NCBI GenBank assembly: GCA_003165615.1
Contig: PLWR01000557.1
Location: 1 to 5,289, forward strand
DNA: 5,289 nucleotides
Reading direction: 5' to 3'
DNA from: Acidobacteriota bacterium
GTDB lineage: Bacteria > Acidobacteriota > Terriglobia > UBA7540
Part shown: positions 1 through 5,289 of the stretch, in pieces
How positions within the stretch are numbered: position 1 is the stretch's first letter
How the letters are laid out: each line of letters begins with the position of its first letter
Made by a program: the position numbers and the translations under genes
Notes under the pieces: model-generated
What the model saw: the letters and a program-made list of their open reading frames with translations, nothing else
Database searches by the model: none
Told to the model about the DNA's origin: nothing

Positions 1-1364
1 TGGGACTGGTGCTGCGCAAGACCGGTGACTTGGCGGAATCGATTCGCGAGCTGCGCAAGGCCACGGAACTTTCTCCCGATGAGGCCGACTATCACCGCAA
101 CCTGGGGGAAGCACTGCAATCGTCCGGCGATGTCGCGGGCTTCGTGCAGGAGTACCGCGAGGAGGTGCGCCTGCGCCCCGACGACGCGGATGCCCATGCT
201 CACCTCGCCAACGCTTATCAGGCCGCGGCAGACCTGCCCAAATCGCTGGGGGAATATCGCGTGGCGTTGGAACTGGAGCCGCAGAGGCCGGAATTTCATT
301 TCCGCACCGCGCTGGTGCTGGAGGCACTGGGGAATCAAGCGGAGGCGCAAACCAAGCTTGAGCAGGCCGTCGAGCTGCGGCACGATTACGCCGAAGCCAT
401 GGTGGCCTTGGGCGATTTGCTGGCCCAGGAGAAAAATTTTGCCATGGCCGTGCCCACTTACCGCGACGCCTTGCGCCTGCGCCCGGATGATCCCAGCCTG
501 CACGTCAGCCTGGCGGCGGCGTTGCGCGCCATTGGCGACGCGCGGGGAGCGGCTGCCGAGGACCAGGAAGCCGTGCGCCTGAATCCCTCGAACGCCGCCT
601 ATCAACGCGATTTCGGCAACACGCTCTATGACGGGGGTGATTTCAAAGGTGCAGCCGCCGCCTATCACGCCAGCTTGTCACTGCACGAAGATCCGCAGAC
701 CGAGGAGAACCTGGGGCTGGCCCTCACCCAGTTGGCGAATTGGCCTAACGCGGAGGAGGCTTTTCGCGCCGCGGCGAAGGCCCGCCCGGAGTGGGGGGAA
801 GCCCACTTGAATCTCTCGAATGCGCTGGCTCACCAAAATGACTTTGCGGGAGCGGCGGCGGAAGCGCAAGCGGTGCTGCGCGTCACTCCCAATCTTCCCG
901 AGGCGCATTTCGCCCTGGGCAATGACTGGGTTCATCTTGAAAAGATGGATGACGCCGTCAAGGAATATCAGGAGGCGTTGCTCAACAGGCCCGATTACCT
1001 GGATGCCCGCCTGGCTTTGGCCAACACCCTGCGCCAGCAGGGCAAACTGGACGAAGCCATTTCCCACTATCGCGACTATCTGAAGGAGCGGCCGCAGGAT
1101 TTGAGCGCGCACGTGAATCTGGCCAATGCCCTGAAGGCCAACAATGACGCGGACGGGGCGATTCACGAATACGAAGAAGCCATCCGCCTGAAGCCGGATT
1201 ACCCCAACGCCCACTACAATCTCGCGGTGACGCTGGAAAGCAAAGGCCAATTCGATCGCGCCCGCCAGGAGTTTGAATCCTACCTTCAACTTGCCCCCAA
1301 CGCCCCCGATGCGGAGCAGATTCGCAAACACTTGAAGGAAATCGGGGCGGCTTCTCATCATTAG
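1..1364 (+). CDS. TPR-repeat protein, 5'-truncated by the window edge
   Basis: The open frame is already running at base 3 (codons for G-L before the first GTG at 9), and those residues fit helix A of a TPR. The GTG is therefore probably not the true start and the gene begins upstream. Counting from that GTG, residues 1-24 finish one TPR, and residues 25-431 form twelve further repeats, all 34 residues long except the seventh (33). They show the family pattern of small residues at helix contacts, a G/N-x-x-x-x-A turn and a Pro near each repeat end (for example LRPDDADAH, LKPDYPNAH). A 20-residue charged tail caps the array before TAG. TPR superhelices bind protein partners; nothing catalytic is visible. 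Any signal peptide, membrane anchor or catalytic domain would lie in the missing N-terminus, so location and role cannot be assigned. It lies 170 bp upstream of, and co-directional with, a cytochrome that also ends in TPRs, which hints at a shared pathway but does not prove an operon. Confidence 0.9.
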   Translation, partial: GLVLRKTGDLAESIRELRKATELSPDEADYHRNLGEALQSSGDVAGFVQEYREEVRLRPDDADAHAHLANAYQAAADLPKSLGEYRVALELEPQRPEFHFRTALVLEALGNQAEAQTKLEQAVELRHDYAEAMVALGDLLAQEKNFAMAVPTYRDALRLRPDDPSLHVSLAAALRAIGDARGAAAEDQEAVRLNPSNAAYQRDFGNTLYDGGDFKGAAAAYHASLSLHEDPQTEENLGLALTQLANWPNAEEAFRAAAKARPEWGEAHLNLSNALAHQNDFAGAAAEAQAVLRVTPNLPEAHFALGNDWVHLEKMDDAVKEYQEALLNRPDYLDARLALANTLRQQGKLDEAISHYRDYLKERPQDLSAHVNLANALKANNDADGAIHEYEEAIRLKPDYPNAHYNLAVTLESKGQFDRARQEFESYLQLAPNAPDAEQIRKHLKEIGAASHH

Positions 1365-1388
1365 AAAAAATAGGGGCAGTAGTATAAA
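1361..1388 (+). promoter_or_regulatory. possible sigma70-type promoter (weak)
   Basis: An A/T-rich stretch just after the TPR gene contains TATAAA (1383-1388), five of six matches to the -10 consensus. A poor -35 match, TTAGAA (1361-1366), lies 16 bp upstream and overlaps the stop codon. It is the only locally A/T-rich DNA ahead of the cytochrome gene. This is a consensus match by eye only, and homopolymer A-runs give such matches by chance. Confidence 0.2.
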
Positions 1389-1440
1389 AAAATTTGCGGT
1401 AAACGGCCTGCTCGCATGAAACTAGAGAGTGCGTCAGAAA

Positions 1441-1504
1441 AGCAATGGTAGCGCCGCCCTTTAGGTCGGCACATGCTGACCTCAAGGTCGGCGCTACCAT
1501 TGCT
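1441..1504. repeat. REPIN-like palindrome at the cytochrome gene's 5' edge
   Basis: A 64-bp near-perfect palindrome with perfect 16-bp outer arms: AGCAATGGTAGCGCCG at 1441-1456 and its exact reverse complement at 1489-1504. Only three non-pairing positions and one G-T pair occur across the 32 pairs. Each half also folds alone: GCCGCCC/GGTCGGC around TTTA (1453-1470) and GCTGACC/GGTCGGC around TCAA (1475-1492). GTAG stands at the 5' edge (1448-1451) and CTAC at the 3' edge (1494-1497). Two inverted hairpins bounded by GTAG/CTAC is the layout of REPINs mobilised by REP-associated tyrosine transposases (RAYTs). Whether it is multicopy cannot be seen here. It contains an ATG at 1445 in frame with the cytochrome gene, which can mislead start calling. 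Confidence 0.8.
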
Positions 1505-1534
1505 CTTACACCCAGGGCTAACAAGTTCAGCTCA

Positions 1535-4459
1535 ATGGAAAACAATCCTCCACGCCTATCGGGCGTTGCCAAGTGGCTTCTGATCTTCGGCCTCATGCTG
1601 GTCGCGAATAGCGCCTATGTGGCGGCGTTCGGCGAACCCACGTTTTTCTATGTCGCCAACTCTTTGCTTCATCCGGTGTTGGGAATCATCGCGGTAATTC
1701 TGCTGATGGTCTTCGTCAAGCGCCACCCTGATTTATTCGCGGGTGCAGGTGTGGTAGCGGCGCTCTCCGAGCGCCGACCGGCGATCGGAGACCGCCGCTA
1801 CAGTACGGTCGCCACAATCACCCGACTGTTCCTGGTGCTGGCCACGGTTTTTGGTGTCTACCTTCTCTTTGTAGGAATGACCCGGCCGCACAGCCTGGCG
1901 TTGTACGTACACGTGGGAGCTTCCATCGCCGGGATCTTCCTGCTACTGGTGATTTTGCACGCACGCGCGCGCCGCGCGGGGGCCGGGGCAGCCATCGCGC
2001 GGGCATGGCGTTGGAGCGCCGGTGTGGCGGCTTGTGCCTCGGTATTCTGCGCCGCGGTGATGATTTACCAACGCGCCCGACCCAATCCACAGTACATCAT
2101 CCACAACCCGGCCACGGCGCCGCTGAGCATGGAAGAAGAAGGAGGGGGAGCGGGCAGCCTGGTTTATCCCAGCTCCGTGCAAACCGCGGATGGCAAGTCC
2201 ATCAAGGCGGATTTCTTCCTGAACTCGGAAACCTGCAAACCCTGTCACCAGGACATCTACAATCAATGGCAGGGCTCGATGCACCACATGGCGTCGTTCA
2301 ACAACCAGTGGTATCGAAAAGCGATTGAGTACATGCAGGACACCAACGGCATTAAGCCTTCGCTCTGGTGCGGAGGCTGCCACGATCACGCCCTGGTGTT
2401 TTCCGGCATGATGCAAAATCACCCCATCCGCAATATTGAGCACCTGCCGGAGGGGCAAGCCGGCCTCGGTTGCATGTCGTGCCATGCCATTGTGCAGGTG
2501 AAGAGCACCATGGGCCAAGGCGACTACGTCATTGAATATCCGTTTCTCGACCGCCTGGCGGCAAGCAAGAATGCTTTTTTGCGGGCGCTTGCGGACTACG
2601 CCATCAAACTCAATCCCAAGCCGCATCGGAACGTCTTCCTGAAACCGTTTCACAAGGACCCGGCGCAGGTGCCGGAGTTTTGTTCGTCCTGCCACAAGGT
2701 TCACCTGGACGTTCCCGTCAACAACTACCGCTGGCTGCGCGGCTTCAATGATTATGACAACTGGCAGGCGAGCGGCGTGTCCGGCCAGGGTGCGCGTTCG
2801 TTTTACTATCCGCCCAAGCCGCAACAGTGCGCGGACTGCCACATGCCGCAGGTGCCCTCTTTGGATTTCGGCAACATTCATGGCTTCGTCCACTCCCATC
2901 GATTTGCCGCTGCCAACACGGCGGTGCCAACCTCCTACGGCGACCACGAACAATTGGCTGCGGTGGAGAATTTCCTGAAGGGCGCCGTAACCGTCGATAT
3001 CTTCGGCCTGGCGCAGGAGCCCGCGGAAAGCGGGGAAGAGGGCGGACCCTCGGGGGGACGGCCGGAAACGCCGCAACTTTCCAGCAGCTTTGCGGTGGGG
3101 GAAGAATCCTCCGCGGGATTGGCAGGCGCCGGAGTGAGCGGCTTGCCGGTTGCGCCGCTCATGGCGCCGCTGGGGCGAGTGCAGGCCAGTGTGCGCCGCG
3201 GCGATACGGTGCGCGTCGAGGTGGTGGTCCGCACGCGTAAAGTTGGCCACTTCTTTCCCGGCGGAACCGTGGACGCATTCGATTGCTGGGTGGAACTTGA
3301 GGCGCACGATAATCATGGCCACACGGTTTTCTGGAGTGGCGAGGCGGCGGACAACGGCCGCGGCCCGGTGGATCAGGGCGCGCACTTCTATCGCTCGTTG
3401 CAGCTCGATGCGCACGGCAATCCCATCAATAAGCGCAACGCCTGGTCAACGCGCGCCACCATGTATGCGCACCTGATTCCTCCTGGCGCTGCCGACACGG
3501 TTCATTACCGCTTGAAGATTCCCGAGGATTGCGGCGAGTCCATCACCCTGACCGCCAGGCTCAACTATCGCAAGTTCTCCTGGTGGAATACGCAGTGGGC
3601 CTTTGCCGGCGTGCGCGACCCTGCCGACCCGCATCCCGACGTGGCCAAGGACCATGATGACGGGCGCTGGGTATTTCAAGGCAGCCTTGCGGGTGTGTCC
3701 GCCAATCCCCCCATGATTCCCGACGTGCCGACGGTGGTGATGAGCCAAAACACCGTCACCGTTCCAGTGGTGGCCAAGACCGCGCCGCCCTTTGCCGAAA
3801 ACCTGGCTTTCAATCCCCAGGATCGCGAGCGATGGAATGATTACGGCATCGGCCTGCTGTTGCAGGGGGATTTGAAGGGCGCGGAGCGGGCCTTTGAGTA
3901 CGTTACGAAACTCGAACCCCAGTACGCCAATGGATGGGTGAACATTGCGCGCGCGCTGATTCAGGAAGGCAACATCGATGCGGCAAAATCTGTCTTGGAA
4001 AAAGCTCTCGCTTTGGATCCTGACTTGGCCAGCGCCCATTATTTTCGCGGACTCGCCTTCAAGGCGGACGGGCAATATCCCCAGGCCTTCGATGACTTCG
4101 CCAAGGCCGCCGCCCAGTACCCCCGCGACCGCGTGGTGCGCAACCAGATGGGCCGCATGCTCTTTTTGCAGCGCAAATACGCCGACGCGCTGGCCGAACT
4201 CCAGAAGACGCTCGCCGTCGATCCGGAAGACCTCGAGGCGCATTACAATCTCATGCTCTGCTATCGCGGGCTGAATAACGACGAGCTTGCTAATCGCGAG
4301 GAAAAACTCTACCTGCGCTTCAAGGCGGATGAATCCTCGCGCGCCATCACCGGTCCTTTCAAGCTTACCCATCCCGACGACAATAACGAAGCGCAGCCCG
4401 TGCATGAGCACGGGTCGGCGGAAAACAGTAGGCAGAAGGCAGTAGGCAGTAGGCAGTAG
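1535..4459 (+). CDS. membrane-anchored pentaheme cytochrome c with C-terminal TPRs
   Basis: 974 residues from ATG 1535. The frame is open to ATG 1445, but the extra 30 residues are mostly translated palindrome, whereas the 1535 start leads straight into a membrane helix; neither start has a good Shine-Dalgarno. Predicted helices are about 13-32, 38-61, 96-115, 120-142 and 159-178. Arg/Lys-rich loops after helices 2 and 4 put the N-terminus inside and everything after helix 5 in the periplasm, where heme c is attached. Five CXXCH motifs follow: CKPCH 234, CGGCH 279, CMSCH 313, CSSCH 383, CADCH 432. The first resembles the cytochrome c554-like multiheme domain (SETCKPCH...QWQGSMH), and many other His could be distal ligands. 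A Gly/Ser/Glu/Pro-rich linker (about 491-545) precedes a probable beta-sandwich (about 550-715) with GHFFPGGT at 571-578, a motif type I associate with multiheme cytochromes. TPRs occupy about 760-930. Electron transfer is a firm inference from the hemes; donor, acceptor and any enzymatic activity are unknown. A palindrome-derived insert lies at residues 74-89, and the tail is encoded by a tandem repeat. Confidence 0.9.
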   Translation: MENNPPRLSGVAKWLLIFGLMLVANSAYVAAFGEPTFFYVANSLLHPVLGIIAVILLMVFVKRHPDLFAGAGVVAALSERRPAIGDRRYSTVATITRLFLVLATVFGVYLLFVGMTRPHSLALYVHVGASIAGIFLLLVILHARARRAGAGAAIARAWRWSAGVAACASVFCAAVMIYQRARPNPQYIIHNPATAPLSMEEEGGGAGSLVYPSSVQTADGKSIKADFFLNSETCKPCHQDIYNQWQGSMHHMASFNNQWYRKAIEYMQDTNGIKPSLWCGGCHDHALVFSGMMQNHPIRNIEHLPEGQAGLGCMSCHAIVQVKSTMGQGDYVIEYPFLDRLAASKNAFLRALADYAIKLNPKPHRNVFLKPFHKDPAQVPEFCSSCHKVHLDVPVNNYRWLRGFNDYDNWQASGVSGQGARSFYYPPKPQQCADCHMPQVPSLDFGNIHGFVHSHRFAAANTAVPTSYGDHEQLAAVENFLKGAVTVDIFGLAQEPAESGEEGGPSGGRPETPQLSSSFAVGEESSAGLAGAGVSGLPVAPLMAPLGRVQASVRRGDTVRVEVVVRTRKVGHFFPGGTVDAFDCWVELEAHDNHGHTVFWSGEAADNGRGPVDQGAHFYRSLQLDAHGNPINKRNAWSTRATMYAHLIPPGAADTVHYRLKIPEDCGESITLTARLNYRKFSWWNTQWAFAGVRDPADPHPDVAKDHDDGRWVFQGSLAGVSANPPMIPDVPTVVMSQNTVTVPVVAKTAPPFAENLAFNPQDRERWNDYGIGLLLQGDLKGAERAFEYVTKLEPQYANGWVNIARALIQEGNIDAAKSVLEKALALDPDLASAHYFRGLAFKADGQYPQAFDDFAKAAAQYPRDRVVRNQMGRMLFLQRKYADALAELQKTLAVDPEDLEAHYNLMLCYRGLNNDELANREEKLYLRFKADESSRAITGPFKLTHPDDNNEAQPVHEHGSAENSRQKAVGSRQ
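1754..1801. repeat. in-frame REPIN-like palindrome inside the cytochrome gene
   Basis: A 48-bp palindrome (pairs 1754/1801 inward) with only three unpaired positions of 24: 1763/1792, 1771/1784 and the centre 1777/1778. Each half is its own hairpin: CGGCGCTC/GAGCGCCG around TCC (1758-1776, perfect 8-bp stem) and CGGCGATC/GACCGCCG around GGA (1779-1797, one mismatch). The ends are GTAG (1754-1757) and CTAC (1798-1801), as expected for a REPIN. It starts and ends exactly on codon boundaries and encodes 16 residues, [16 protein letters not shown] (74-89), in the predicted cytoplasmic loop between helices 2 and 3. Its hairpin sequence differs from that of the palindrome at 1441, so the two seem to be different REP families or subtypes sharing the GTAG ends. 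Confidence 0.8.
4397..4414 (+). other. perfect GC-rich stem-loop near the cytochrome gene's 3' end
   Basis: CCCGTGC (4397-4403) and GCACGGG (4408-4414) form a perfect 7-bp stem around ATGA. It lies inside the coding region, 42 bp before the stop codon, and encodes part of the His-rich sequence QPVHEHG. No T-run follows, so it is not a standard intrinsic terminator; it could pause RNA polymerase or protect the 3' end, or be a by-product of codon choice. Confidence 0.4.
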
Positions 4460-4467
4460 GCAGCAAG
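4426..4467. repeat. heptamer tandem array, consensus CAGTAGG, six units
   Basis: Six contiguous 7-bp units: CAGTAGG (4426), CAGAAGG (4433), CAGTAGG (4440, 4447, 4454) and CAGCAAG (4461), followed by a final CAG. Four are identical. The cytochrome gene's stop codon (TAG, 4457-4459) is part of a unit, and the preceding residues [11 protein letters not shown] are encoded largely by the array. Because 7 is not a multiple of 3, three perfect units show one TAG in each frame, so any frame entering a long enough array soon stops. Such short heptamer repeats are known from several bacterial phyla; copy number elsewhere in this genome cannot be judged. Confidence 0.85.
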
Positions 4468-4519
4468 CAGCGCGCGCCAATCCCGACGCAGGTGGGGTAG
4501 GCCGAATGCCTAAGATAGA

Positions 4520-4540
4520 AGTCAGGAGCCAAGAGTCCGG
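4520..4540. repeat. degenerate heptamer array, AGTCAGG-like, three units
   Basis: Three adjacent 7-bp units, AGTCAGG (4520), AGCCAAG (4527) and AGTCCGG (4534), two differing from the first at one or two positions. The period matches the better-preserved CAGTAGG array about 50 bp upstream, suggesting the intergenic region collects heptamer repeats. With only three degenerate units, chance cannot be excluded. Confidence 0.4.
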
Positions 4541-4596
4541 ATGGAAAGCGATCGCTGTGCGGGAGAATATTACGCAGGCAGGGGGCACGGGGAAGT

Positions 4597-4602
4597 AGGA
4601 GG
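4597..4602 (+). promoter_or_regulatory. strong Shine-Dalgarno for the two-helix membrane protein
   Basis: AGGAGG, a full match to the anti-Shine-Dalgarno complement, ends 10 bases before ATG 4613 and fixes that start. It contrasts with the cytochrome gene, which has no comparable site before either candidate start. Confidence 0.75.
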
Positions 4603-4612
4603 ATAGAAACCG

Positions 4613-5119
4613 ATGCATAGAATTCATCGCCTTCGAATCAAAGTAAAGTTCCTGGTGTATCAATGGGTCCCCACAATCATCGTTGCCTTGGTGGCAGCGG
4701 CCATTTATGTTCCGATCCACTACAAATACTTGAAATGGGAAGTGCTTGTTTCTGTGATCGGTGGACTATTCACGATTGCATACACTATCCAAAAGCATCA
4801 GCTAGAAGAAGTTCGTTTGTTCCGTGAGCTATTCGGCGAGTTCAATAAAAGGTTCGACGGGTTGAACAAGGATCTGAATCGGATTCGTCAAGGAAATGCG
4901 GAGGATCAACTCAAGAATGAGGAAATCGACACCCTTTATAAGTACTTCAATCTTTGTGCCGAGGAGTATTTATATTACACGAAGGGTTACATCTATCCCG
5001 AAGTTTGGAGCGCTTGGTGGAATGGCATGATTGTGTTTTGTCGGAATCCCCGCATTAGAAGGATTTGGTCGGACGAGCTGAATACGAACGCGTACTACGG
5101 CTTTCCACTTCCATGCTGA
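4613..5119 (+). CDS. two-helix membrane protein of unknown function
   Basis: 168 residues, complete from ATG 4613 (preceded by AGGAGG) to TGA. A basic N-terminus (H, R and K over residues 1-12) precedes two hydrophobic helices at about 17-36 and 43-60, joined by a short loop. By the positive-inside rule both termini face the cytoplasm. Residues 61-105 are charged and look helical, possibly coiled coil ([24 protein letters not shown]). A compact, aromatic-rich region follows at 108-163 with [22 protein letters not shown] and a YYGF near the C-terminus; this looks like a conserved small domain found in bacterial hypothetical membrane proteins, but I cannot name the family with certainty. No catalytic motif is evident. 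Base composition is clearly more AT-rich than in the two upstream genes (the stretch at 4621-4680 is about 42% G+C by hand count), and it is separated from the cytochrome gene by repeats, so it may be a later acquisition with its own expression. It does not look functionally tied to the cytochrome. Confidence 0.8.
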   Translation: MHRIHRLRIKVKFLVYQWVPTIIVALVAAAIYVPIHYKYLKWEVLVSVIGGLFTIAYTIQKHQLEEVRLFRELFGEFNKRFDGLNKDLNRIRQGNAEDQLKNEEIDTLYKYFNLCAEEYLYYTKGYIYPEVWSAWWNGMIVFCRNPRIRRIWSDELNTNAYYGFPLPC

Positions 5120-5140
5120 CACGGTACGCGGCGCAGAGTA

Positions 5141-5180
5141 GTGCGTTAGCCCCAGTAGTGGCGACATCCGGTTAACGCGC
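5141..5180. repeat. imperfect inverted repeat downstream of the membrane protein gene
   Basis: GTGCGTTAGCC (5141-5151) pairs with GGTTAACGCGC (5170-5180) over 11 positions, two of them G-T, around an 18-base loop. The core GCGTTA/TAACGC is perfect. It starts 22 bp after the stop codon. No T-run follows, so an intrinsic terminator is unlikely. It may be another dispersed palindromic element or a recognition end; a single copy in the window cannot decide. Confidence 0.45.
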
Positions 5181-5255
5181 GAACGAGGTTTGCGATGGCA
5201 CGTACGTATGCGAACATTCGGGCTCTCCAATGCCGCACCAACACGAAGAAATACT

Positions 5256-5286
5256 CTTCCCCCGCCCCCCTTGGGGGAGAGGGGGG
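5256..5286. repeat. C-run/G-run imperfect hairpin at the window end
   Basis: C-runs at 5259-5263 and 5265-5270 face G-runs at 5273-5277 and 5281-5286, giving a 5-bp stem around a 3-base loop that extends with interruptions. Similar C-run/G-run sequences occur as low-complexity intergenic repeats in many GC-rich genomes. There is no T-run downstream on the + strand within the window. From 5120 to here I see no other gene or RNA. Confidence 0.4.
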
Positions 5287-5289
5287 ACC

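Noticed and set aside
678..1361. Antisense open frame opposite the TPR gene
   Set aside because: Hydrophobic-looking translation arises from the complement of TPR codons; no start context and no domain.
1441..1801. CRISPR-type repeat-spacer array
   Set aside because: Only two palindromes, with different sequences and irregular spacing, one inside a coding region; no direct repeats with spacers.
1943..3415. Long antisense open frame (490 codons) opposite the cytochrome gene
   Set aside because: The + strand shows clear heme motifs and membrane helices over the same DNA; the antisense frame is Arg/His/Ala-rich without any domain pattern, as expected from GC-rich complementary reading.
4397..4414. 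Rho-independent terminator
   Set aside because: The stem is perfect, but it lies inside the coding sequence and is followed by TCGGCGG, with no T-run.
4548..4555. GCGATCGC octamer, resembling the cyanobacterial HIP1 palindrome
   Set aside because: A single copy in the window; HIP1 is meaningful only when highly repeated, and nothing else suggests a cyanobacterium.
3446..4720. Antisense open frame (424 codons) over the cytochrome 3' end and the intergenic repeats
   Set aside because: It runs through the heptamer array and overlaps the start of the next gene; it has no recognisable domain and mirrors the TPR coding frame.
5195..5289. Possible start of a new gene (ATG 5195 with GAGG upstream, open to the window end)
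   Set aside because: Within about 20 codons it reads into the C-run/G-run repeat, giving SSPAPLGGEGG, a typical translation of a low-complexity repeat; no domain is visible and the window ends.

Overview
The window reads as GC-rich, soil-type bacterial chromosome, most likely Acidobacteriota or Verrucomicrobiota. That placement is an inference from gene style (TPR-rich proteins, a multiheme cytochrome fused to TPRs) and from abundant small palindromic repeats. No rRNA or marker gene is present to confirm it. All three genes lie on the + strand. The first two are GC-rich and the third is visibly more AT-rich.

Layout: (1) 1-1364 is the 3' part of a gene for a protein made almost entirely of TPR repeats (12 full plus one partial visible); its beginning lies outside the window. 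(2) 1365-1534 is a spacer with an A/T-rich segment that may hold a promoter, followed by a 64-bp near-perfect palindrome of REPIN type (two hairpins, GTAG...CTAC ends). (3) 1535-4459 encodes a 974-residue membrane-anchored pentaheme c-type cytochrome: five predicted N-terminal membrane helices, a periplasmic domain with five CXXCH motifs, a linker, a beta-rich domain with a GHFFPGGT motif, and three to four C-terminal TPRs. A second REPIN-like palindrome, exactly 48 bp or 16 codons, sits in frame inside this gene, in a predicted cytoplasmic loop. (4) The end of the cytochrome gene runs into a CAGTAGG heptamer array that contains its stop codon; a second degenerate 7-bp array follows downstream. 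(5) 4613-5119, after a strong AGGAGG site, encodes a 168-residue two-helix membrane protein of unknown function. (6) 5120-5289 has no convincing gene but carries another inverted repeat and a C-run/G-run hairpin.

How it may work (inference): the cytochrome probably carries electrons between the membrane and the periplasm. Histidines at similar depth in helices 2 and 4 raise the possibility of a b-type heme that would pass electrons to the five c hemes. The TPRs of the cytochrome and of the upstream protein suggest assembly with protein partners. The most distinctive feature is the density of small mobile-type repeats that have become part of, or redefine, one cytochrome gene: one at its 5' edge, one inside it, and one supplying its stop codon.
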